A stretch of DNA of 12,576 bases from an uncultured Altererythrobacter sp. (GTDB lineage: Bacteria; Pseudomonadota; Alphaproteobacteria; Sphingomonadales; Sphingomonadaceae), in NCBI GenBank assembly GCA_937950385.1, contig CALFEA010000049.1, positions 1 through 12,576 of the forward strand. The letters are read 5' to 3'. Below the pieces are notes generated by a model, which saw only the letters and a list, made by a program, of their open reading frames with translations, did no database searches and was not told where the DNA came from. The position numbers and the translations under genes were made by a program. Shown here piece by piece: positions 6,991 to 12,576 of this stretch (position 1 is its first letter; each line of letters begins with the position of its first letter).

Positions 6991-8439
6991 ATGACGCAAG
7001 AAGCGCTACCATTGTATTTGGGAGGGGCGCTGGTGCAGGGCTCCGACACTCTCGATGTGATCAATCCGGCGACAGATCAGAAAGTTGGCGCTATTATTGC
7101 GGCGGCCCCTGACCATGTTGATGCCGCGCTGAAAGCTGCCGAAGATGCTTTTCCATCTTGGTCCACCTTATCTGGCGCGCAGCGTGCGGATTGGATGGAT
7201 AAATTGCGCGAAGCAATCGCCGTCAAAGCTGAACACCTCAAACAATTGGTTCACCTTGAAATGGGCAAACCGATGGGCGGCGCGACAGAAGATTTTGAAA
7301 TGCTGCTTCATAGTCTTGAATTTTATGCGGGCGAGGCGCGCAATCTTAAGTCGGGCACTTTGCCTGATCCGGCAGGCACACACACGCATGAGATTATCAA
7401 AGAACCCGTTGGCGTAGTAGGTGCATTTCTGGCGTGGAATTTCCCGCTGCTCAATCTGGCCTATAAATTGGGACCTACATTGGCGGCCGGCTGCCCGATT
7501 ATAATCAAACCCTCGGCCAAGACGCCGCTATCGACTTATGCGGTTGGCGCGATTTGCGCCGAGATTGGCTTGCCCGCTGGCGTGGTCAATGTGATTGGCG
7601 GCGATGATGTGGCGATTGGCAATCAGATATCCTCCTCCCCGATACCTGCGATGCTGACACTGATCGGCTCCACGCAAACGGGCGTTCATGTGATGAAAAC
7701 AGGTGCGACTTCGATCAAGCGTTATTCAATGGAGCTGGGCGGAAACGCTCCCGTTCTGGTTTTTGAAGATGCCGATCTTGATCTGGCCGCCGATATTATA
7801 ACGGCATTGAAATTCGGCAATTCTGGTCAAATCTGTGTCGCGCCTAACCGCGTTTATGCCGACGCCAGCATTTCAGTAGCGCTCAGCGACAAAATTCTCG
7901 AACGCGCGAAAGCCGTCAAAGTAGGCTTTGCCGAGGATGAGGGCGATGAGGCCATCGGCATGGGGCCATTGATTGATCACGGATCTTTGCGCCGCATCGA
8001 AGCTTTGATTGCCGATGCAGTTGGCGGCGGGGCGTCGGTCTTGACCGGAGGCGGTTCGCCTGAAGGCATCGATAAAGGCGCTTTTCTAGAGCCAACCGTT
8101 TTGACAGGTGTCACCAATGATATGACCATCGCTAGCGATGAGGTCTTCGGCCCTGTCATCAATCTAATGCAGGTTGAAGCCGATGAAGAGGCGATGATTG
8201 CAGCGGCGAATAACACTGAAGCTGGCCTCACCGCTTATATCTTCACTCAGGATGCTGAACGCGCCAATCGCTTGTCACGCGCACTGCGGTTCGGGGAAAT
8301 TCAGATCAACGGCGTGAAATATGACATCAGCCTTCCGCATGGCGGGCTTAAGCAATCCGGCATTGGAGTGGATTGCTCGCATCTTGCGCTGGATGACTAC
8401 TTTGCAACCAAACGGATTAGCACCGCGATCAGCGGCTAA
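6991..8439 (+). CDS. NAD(P)-dependent aldehyde dehydrogenase, candidate 3,6-anhydrogalactose dehydrogenase
   Basis: 482 residues, full length for the ALDH superfamily, with no signal peptide, so cytoplasmic. It oxidises an aldehyde to a carboxylate. Visible active-site features are Asn150 in L-A-W-N-F-P, Lys173 in I-I-K-P-S, Glu248 in M-E-L-G-G, the nucleophile Cys282 in G-Q-I-C-V-A-P-N-R, and Glu384 in D-E-V-F-G-P-V. AGGAG sits five bases upstream of the ATG. It is the first gene of an operon with GH16 and two sulfatases. In known carrageenan catabolism (Zobellia) 3,6-anhydro-D-galactose is oxidised by DauA before DauB, DauC and DauD; agar users have an analogous ALDH for the L-sugar. The neighbours make such a role likely, but sequence alone cannot separate it from succinate-semialdehyde or lactaldehyde dehydrogenases. 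Family certain, substrate inferred. Confidence 0.9.
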   Translation: MTQEALPLYLGGALVQGSDTLDVINPATDQKVGAIIAAAPDHVDAALKAAEDAFPSWSTLSGAQRADWMDKLREAIAVKAEHLKQLVHLEMGKPMGGATEDFEMLLHSLEFYAGEARNLKSGTLPDPAGTHTHEIIKEPVGVVGAFLAWNFPLLNLAYKLGPTLAAGCPIIIKPSAKTPLSTYAVGAICAEIGLPAGVVNVIGGDDVAIGNQISSSPIPAMLTLIGSTQTGVHVMKTGATSIKRYSMELGGNAPVLVFEDADLDLAADIITALKFGNSGQICVAPNRVYADASISVALSDKILERAKAVKVGFAEDEGDEAIGMGPLIDHGSLRRIEALIADAVGGGASVLTGGGSPEGIDKGAFLEPTVLTGVTNDMTIASDEVFGPVINLMQVEADEEAMIAAANNTEAGLTAYIFTQDAERANRLSRALRFGEIQINGVKYDISLPHGGLKQSGIGVDCSHLALDDYFATKRISTAISG

Positions 8440-8450
8440 GGGACTACACA

Positions 8451-9917
8451 ATGCGCAATAGGTTTTACACATTGGGGCATATGACCATTTTGGTCGGCTT
8501 GCCGTTTGCTGCGCCGGCATTGCTGAGCGCGCATGAGATACCACCTCCACAAATTGCAACCAATGGTTCTGATCCGCTGCCAATGTCTGATCCTTCAGAT
8601 GCAGAGGGCTGGGTATTGAACGAGGAAGTCTCCGATGAATTTAACGGCGACGCCATCAACCATGATAAATGGGCTGTCCAAGGCCTGGACGGCAAATATA
8701 ACGGCTGGAAGGGACGCGCGCCTTCGCAATTCGTCCCTGAGAACATTATTGTCAAAGACGGCATTCTGAAGATCCGCTCCAAATGGGAACCGAATTATGA
8801 GTTTTTCGATGGTAAGCTGGGCGATGTACAATATGGCGATCCGGTCGCGCCGGTCACAACCGGCGCCGTGATCGGCAAGCGCCGGTTCCTGTATGGTTAT
8901 ATGGAAGCGCGCACCAAAGCGGCCAATGCCGCCATGACCAGTGCGTTTTGGGCGTTGGGCTATCAATCGGAGCTCGACGTATATGAGCAGATGGGAAATC
9001 CCAAAAAAGGCGGCGATGGGATCGAAGCGGATTCGCTCAACACTGCGATACATGATTGGCGACCAGGTAAATTCCAGACCAATGGCACTCCGCTCAACAA
9101 AGTGTTCAACAATAAGCAACGCCTGCCATTCCGCGTTGCCGATGATTTCCAAGTCTACGGCGCGGAATGGGGACCTGACTTCCTCAAGATCTATGTGAAT
9201 GGCGAAATGGTACACGAATCTTCACGCGAAGATATCGGCGATGGCTGGGTGCTCACTAATCCGCTGCAGCTCTATTTCGATTCAGAGATATTCAGTTGGC
9301 TGGGTCATCCTGACGCCAGCGAACTGCCCGCTGATTACGAGATTGACTATGTCCGGGTTTGGCAGAAACCAAGCGCGGAGCTCTTACAGCCAGCCTTCTT
9401 TAGTTTTGAAGGGCCCTATATCACCTATGAAAAGCCCGCTGACGCGATCGAAGTCACGAAGCGCAATAATCAGGAAGAATATTGGCAAAACTGGTATTTC
9501 CACGGGCCTGCCGCAAAGCACTTCTCGATTGCTGAAAACGAGCAGTTCTCTGGCGGCAAGCAGGCGTTGAAACTGACGCTTGATGGTGCAATGCCTGCTA
9601 AGAAATTGACCGCATTTGCACCGTTTGGATCGGTCAACACAAAGCCGGGCGATTACATCCTATCGGTGCGCGTTTTCGTTCCAGCAGAGGCTGGCAGGGC
9701 GGTGTTGCAATTGGCACTCGATGATCCTTGGTATGAGACGCCGCAGATTGATCTGTCAAAATTTCCCCGCGACCAATGGGTTAATTTGCCTATTCCGATC
9801 ACGCGCGCCAAACCTTCGGGCGGCAAAGATAGGCTGCGGATGTTCATCATCAACAAAGGCGATGATGCAACGGGAACATATTATTTCGATGACTTCTCGC
9901 TGGTACCAGCGAAATGA
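8451..9917 (+). CDS. Secreted GH16 endo-glycosidase (agarase/carrageenase type) with C-terminal beta-sandwich domain
   Basis: 488 residues. A Sec signal peptide probably ends after L-L-S-A (about residue 27), with no lipobox. The GH16 fold spans about 48-305 and opens with V-S-D-E-F-N-G. The catalytic motif E-L-D-V-Y-E gives nucleophile Glu174, Asp176 and acid/base Glu179. The E-x-D-x-x-E form, with the beta-bulge, is that of agarases, kappa-carrageenases, porphyranases and laminarinases. G-Y-M-E-A-R-T before it and D-Y-V-R-V-W-Q at the end are further family landmarks. Residues about 310-488 form a second domain ending in Y-Y-F-D-D-F-S-L-V, typical of carbohydrate-binding jelly rolls (CBM4/9-like). 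The enzyme should cut the polymer internally by a retaining mechanism. It starts 11 bp after the ALDH stop. The subfamily, and hence the polymer, cannot be assigned by eye; the sulfatases point to a sulfated galactan. Confidence 0.88.
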   Translation: MRNRFYTLGHMTILVGLPFAAPALLSAHEIPPPQIATNGSDPLPMSDPSDAEGWVLNEEVSDEFNGDAINHDKWAVQGLDGKYNGWKGRAPSQFVPENIIVKDGILKIRSKWEPNYEFFDGKLGDVQYGDPVAPVTTGAVIGKRRFLYGYMEARTKAANAAMTSAFWALGYQSELDVYEQMGNPKKGGDGIEADSLNTAIHDWRPGKFQTNGTPLNKVFNNKQRLPFRVADDFQVYGAEWGPDFLKIYVNGEMVHESSREDIGDGWVLTNPLQLYFDSEIFSWLGHPDASELPADYEIDYVRVWQKPSAELLQPAFFSFEGPYITYEKPADAIEVTKRNNQEEYWQNWYFHGPAAKHFSIAENEQFSGGKQALKLTLDGAMPAKKLTAFAPFGSVNTKPGDYILSVRVFVPAEAGRAVLQLALDDPWYETPQIDLSKFPRDQWVNLPIPITRAKPSGGKDRLRMFIINKGDDATGTYYFDDFSLVPAK

Positions 9918-9925
9918 CTTCAAAC

Positions 9926-9930
9926 AAAGG
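9926..9930 (+). promoter_or_regulatory. Ribosome-binding site that selects the sulfatase 1 start
   Basis: AAAGG lies seven bases before the ATG at 9938. The alternative ATG at 9914 overlaps the GH16 stop as ATGA but would add eight residues in front of a typical M-K-N lipoprotein leader. The site therefore favours 9938. Confidence 0.5.
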
Positions 9931-9937
9931 TAGCGGA

Positions 9938-11401
9938 ATGAAAAATGCACTCACCAGACCAGTGGTTCTGGCACTAACCGGCATCTTGGCCGCATGCACA
10001 GTGCCAGAAACAGGCACAGCCAATGCCATGCCGCAAGCGGTTAGCCCTGCCCCCGCCCCAATGCAGCTGGAGCGCAAGCCAAATATCATCGTCATTCTCA
10101 CCGATGATCAAGGCTACGCAGATGTGGGCTTTAACGGTAGCACCGAAATCCCCACGCCCAATATTGACCGGATCGCCAATGAAGGCGTGCGGTTTGATCG
10201 CGGCTATGTCAGCTTTCCCGTGTGCGGACCCAGCCGCGCTGGCTTGCTAACCGGGCGCTATCAATCACGATTTGGCTATGATCTTAACGCCAGCGAGAAC
10301 CCTCTCGACACCAAAGCAGGTCTCCCGCTGACCGAACGAACAATTGCCGATGTACTGAAACCGGCGGGCTATAAAAGTGCTGTCATCGGTAAGTGGCACA
10401 TGGGCAATCATCCGCAGTTCCATCCGATGGAACGCGGCTTTGACGAGTTTTACGGCTTCCCCAACGGCGGCCATGTGTATTTCTTAGACCGATTGCGGAA
10501 CATCAAAACGGCAGAGGCTGAGAACGGCGGGCAGCTCTATCAAAGCTGGCTAACAGTTGGCCGCGAGCAAGTGAAAACCACCGGCTATTTGACCGATTGG
10601 CTATCCGAAAAGGCTGTCGATTTCGTAGAACGCCGCAAGGATGAACCGTTCTTTCTATATCTCGCCTACAACGCACCGCACACCCCGATGCATGCGACTA
10701 AGAAATACCTCGACCGCTTCGCCCATATTAAGGACGAACGCCGCCGCACCTATGCCGCCATGATCAGCGCGGTGGATGATGGTGTTGGCGATGTTCTCAA
10801 CAAATTGGACGAGCACGGCCTTGCCGACGATACGATCGTTTTCTTCTTGTCCGACAATGGCGGCCCACTGCAACGTGCGGTCAATGGCTCGGTGAACTTG
10901 CCCCTTCGCGGCGGCAAGGGGGACCTCTTCGAAGGCGGTGTCCGCGTGCCCTTTGCCATGCGCTGGACTGGTCAAATTCCCAAAGGACAAGACTATAGTC
11001 ATCCCGTGAGCTCGCTGGATATCATGGCGACGGCAGCCGGGGTTAATGGTGTGACCGTGCCGCAAAGCAACGCTCTCGACGGCGTCAATTTGGTGCCATA
11101 TTTGTCAGGTCAAATGGGGAACCAAGAACCGCATGCGCAGCTTTTCTGGCGCTATACATCCAACACCCGCGACAATTCTAAAATCGGACGCCGGGCTACC
11201 GTCTCTGGTCAAGATAAGCTGGTGCAATACCAGCGCAATCGGATGCTGTTCGACTTGTCCAAAGATAAGGGTGAGCAAGACAATTTGCGCGGGCAGGAAA
11301 AGGCTAAGGCCGACAATCTGTACAAATCGTGGGAAGAGTGGAACGCTGAGATGGCCAAGGAAAGCGCGATCTCGATCTTCAATGAATGGACTGGCTCATG
11401 A
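9938..11401 (+). CDS. Sulfatase 1: Cys-type formylglycine sulfatase (S1 family), lipoprotein
   Basis: Hydrolyses a sulfate ester, presumably from galactan oligosaccharides. Numbered from 9938 (487 aa), the leader has lipobox L-A-A-C (Cys20, followed by Thr, so no Asp inner-membrane retention signal). Metal ligands Asp56-Asp57 lie in I-L-T-D-D-Q-G. The formylglycine site is C-G-P-S-R at Cys96 with the extended L-T-G-R motif. Lys152 and His154 are in G-K-W-H-M-G, and Asp306-Asn307 in S-D-N-G-G complete the metal site. A later R-G-G-K-G block with E-G-G-V-R-V-P is the usual sulfate-binding region. It resembles arylsulfatase A-like S1 enzymes; the subfamily is not assigned. The Cys form needs FGE-type activation, and such a gene lies nearby. 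The start may instead be 9914, overlapping the GH16 stop. Family very sure, sulfate position unknown. Confidence 0.92.
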   Translation: MKNALTRPVVLALTGILAACTVPETGTANAMPQAVSPAPAPMQLERKPNIIVILTDDQGYADVGFNGSTEIPTPNIDRIANEGVRFDRGYVSFPVCGPSRAGLLTGRYQSRFGYDLNASENPLDTKAGLPLTERTIADVLKPAGYKSAVIGKWHMGNHPQFHPMERGFDEFYGFPNGGHVYFLDRLRNIKTAEAENGGQLYQSWLTVGREQVKTTGYLTDWLSEKAVDFVERRKDEPFFLYLAYNAPHTPMHATKKYLDRFAHIKDERRRTYAAMISAVDDGVGDVLNKLDEHGLADDTIVFFLSDNGGPLQRAVNGSVNLPLRGGKGDLFEGGVRVPFAMRWTGQIPKGQDYSHPVSSLDIMATAAGVNGVTVPQSNALDGVNLVPYLSGQMGNQEPHAQLFWRYTSNTRDNSKIGRRATVSGQDKLVQYQRNRMLFDLSKDKGEQDNLRGQEKAKADNLYKSWEEWNAEMAKESAISIFNEWTGS

Positions 11402-12576
11402 TGCGCGGCGCAAAAGCGCGCGCGATGGTCGCACCCGCATTAAGAGCGGCAGTCTTGGGGCTGTGTGCTGGCGCATTGGCAGCGTGTTCAACACTGGCCA
11501 CAGGGCAAGAGCCGGCTCAAGCCAAAGCGCGTGTGGTCACCGTGGCCAACGAAACGCCTCAGGCCGAAAAGCAGCGCAAGCCAAACGTGCTGATCCTGCT
11601 GTTTGACGATTTACGTTTTGACAGTTTCTCTTATCGCGGCGGGCCAGTGCCCACGCCAAATATTGATGCATTGGCAGCGGATTCCACCCGCTTTGACACG
11701 GCCATTACCACGACAGGTCTATGCTCACCGTCACGTGCAGCGCTCTTCACCGGACGCTGGGGCCATCGCACTGGCCTCGATGATAATGTCGAACTGTGGC
11801 ATTCACGGCTCGATAAATTGCGCGACGATGAAGGCGGCGTTTTGCGTGCTGCATCGGACAATGGCTACCGTGTGGGATATGTCGGCAAATGGCACATTGG
11901 TGAACGTGGCCCGCAGATTAGGGGGGCTGATTATGTTGAAGCCTTTGTTGAAGAGAACGCAGCGCTGCGCCCTTATACACCCTACGGATCGCTGGAAGCC
12001 GTAAAAGGCTATTACGCTGGTAAGCGCGATGCAAATGGTGAGAAACACCAGTATTATCAGACGCTGCCCGGCACTTACGAAGAAAGCTTCACCGCGGAAA
12101 AAGTACGCAAGGGCCAAGAGTTTTTTCGCCAAGTCGGCGCGAACAAAGATCAGCCTTTCTTTGCCGTTGTTAGCTTTCAGCAGCCGCACCCGCCTTATCG
12201 CGTGCCAGAACCCTATGCTTCAATGTTCGATCCCGACAAGATCGAACTACCCTCAAACCATCTTGCACCGCGCGTAAAAAAACCATTGTCACAGGAATAT
12301 CCCTATTGGCCGTGGCATGATGTGGGACATATGACGGATAAGGATTGGCGGGAATCGCGCGCGAAATATTACGGCGCGGTTGCCTTGATCGACCGCGTTG
12401 TTGGTGACCTTATTGCGACCGCCAAGGCCGAAGGTATTTACGATGATTTGCACATCGTCTTTGCCGGTGATCAGGGCAGCATGGTCGGCGAGCATGGCCT
12501 CTATGACAAAGCCGCCTATGCCTATGACGAATTGATGCGCATTCCGCTGCTGATGCGTGATCCTGATGCGAGCCCG
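11398..12576 (+). CDS. Sulfatase 2: Cys-type formylglycine sulfatase, lipoprotein (3' end beyond window)
   Basis: The frame is open from ATG at 11398 to the right edge, 393 codons without a stop, so the C-terminus is missing. The ATG overlaps the stop of sulfatase 1 (ATGA), indicating translational coupling. The leader ends in L-A-A-C (Cys30, followed by Ser). Metal ligands Asp70-Asp71 are in L-L-F-D-D-L-R, the formylglycine site is C-S-P-S-R at Cys109 followed by F-T-G-R, and G-K-W-H-I-G follows. The second metal segment reads G-D-Q-G-S-M-V-G-E-H-G (Asp358, Gln359), with Lys371 after it. Most relatives carry Asn or His where Gln359 sits. The G-E-H-G-x-x-x-K form and overall pattern place it in a different S1 group from sulfatase 1, nearer choline-sulfatase/iduronate-sulfatase-like enzymes. 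It probably removes a different sulfate from the same glycan (inference). Confidence 0.9.
   Translation, partial: MMRGAKARAMVAPALRAAVLGLCAGALAACSTLATGQEPAQAKARVVTVANETPQAEKQRKPNVLILLFDDLRFDSFSYRGGPVPTPNIDALAADSTRFDTAITTTGLCSPSRAALFTGRWGHRTGLDDNVELWHSRLDKLRDDEGGVLRAASDNGYRVGYVGKWHIGERGPQIRGADYVEAFVEENAALRPYTPYGSLEAVKGYYAGKRDANGEKHQYYQTLPGTYEESFTAEKVRKGQEFFRQVGANKDQPFFAVVSFQQPHPPYRVPEPYASMFDPDKIELPSNHLAPRVKKPLSQEYPYWPWHDVGHMTDKDWRESRAKYYGAVALIDRVVGDLIATAKAEGIYDDLHIVFAGDQGSMVGEHGLYDKAAYAYDELMRIPLLMRDPDASP

Noticed and set aside
6854..7012. N-terminal extension of the FGE frame up to an ATG at 7012
   Set aside because: It would bury the lipoprotein signal, overlap the start of the divergent aldehyde dehydrogenase, and has no better ribosome-binding site than AGGAGA before the TTG at 6853.
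8595..9215. 206-codon open frame on the minus strand
   Set aside because: It lies wholly opposite the GH16 coding region, including its catalytic motif, and its translation shows no recognisable domain; it is a codon-bias shadow.
11603..12004. 133-codon plus-strand open frame
   Set aside because: It overlaps sulfatase 2 in another frame; the sulfatase frame carries the C-S-P-S-R and G-K-W-H motifs and continues to the window edge.
1..12576. CRISPR array, tRNA, rRNA or riboswitch
   Set aside because: No regularly spaced direct repeats, cloverleaf-like sequence or conserved RNA motif was seen on either strand; almost all of the window is coding.

Overview
The window looks like part of a polysaccharide-utilisation locus for a sulfated galactan (carrageenan-, furcellaran-, porphyran- or agar-type). 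The host is Gram-negative, most plausibly a marine alphaproteobacterium such as a sphingomonad. The host call is inference: it rests on outer-membrane-style lipoprotein signals, a Tat leader, moderate GC and general codon flavour, with no marker gene. The substrate call is inferred from the enzyme set: a GH-A clan (GH42-like) exo-glycosidase candidate, a GH16 enzyme with the E-x-D-x-x-E active site, two formylglycine sulfatases, a formylglycine-generating enzyme (FGE), and an aldehyde dehydrogenase suited to anhydro-sugar or other aldehyde oxidation.

Layout. Positions 1-122 (minus strand) appear to be the end of an IS3-family insertion sequence, with only the first 18 codons of its OrfA inside the window. 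An AT-rich leader (about 123-295) carries a possible promoter and an inverted repeat. Two plus-strand genes follow: a GH42-like lipoprotein (296-2767) and an exported FG-GAP/VCBS repeat protein with a C-terminal ASPIC/UnbV domain (2813-4747). They converge, with only 13 bp between stops, on a minus-strand pair: a lipoprotein FGE (6853-5792) and, overlapping it by one base (TAATG), a Tat-exported short-chain dehydrogenase (5792-4761). A divergent control region of about 140 bp rich in palindromes (6854-6990) separates this pair from a tight plus-strand operon: aldehyde dehydrogenase (6991-8439), GH16 (8451-9917), sulfatase 1 (9938-11401) and sulfatase 2 (11398 to the window edge, incomplete).

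Working model (inference). GH16 cuts the polymer, the two lipoprotein sulfatases desulfate the products, and the GH42-like lipoprotein trims oligosaccharides outside the cytoplasm. The FG-GAP protein may bind glycan or scaffold the enzymes. The only clearly cytoplasmic enzyme is the aldehyde dehydrogenase, a candidate 3,6-anhydro-D-galactose dehydrogenase (DauA-like). The most unusual point is that the sulfatase-maturing FGE itself carries a lipoprotein signal and is translationally coupled to a Tat-exported dehydrogenase. This suggests that sulfatase activation and one redox step happen in the periplasm. No TonB transporter, sugar permease, regulator, GH127/GH129 or DauB-D gene is visible; the locus probably continues beyond the right edge.
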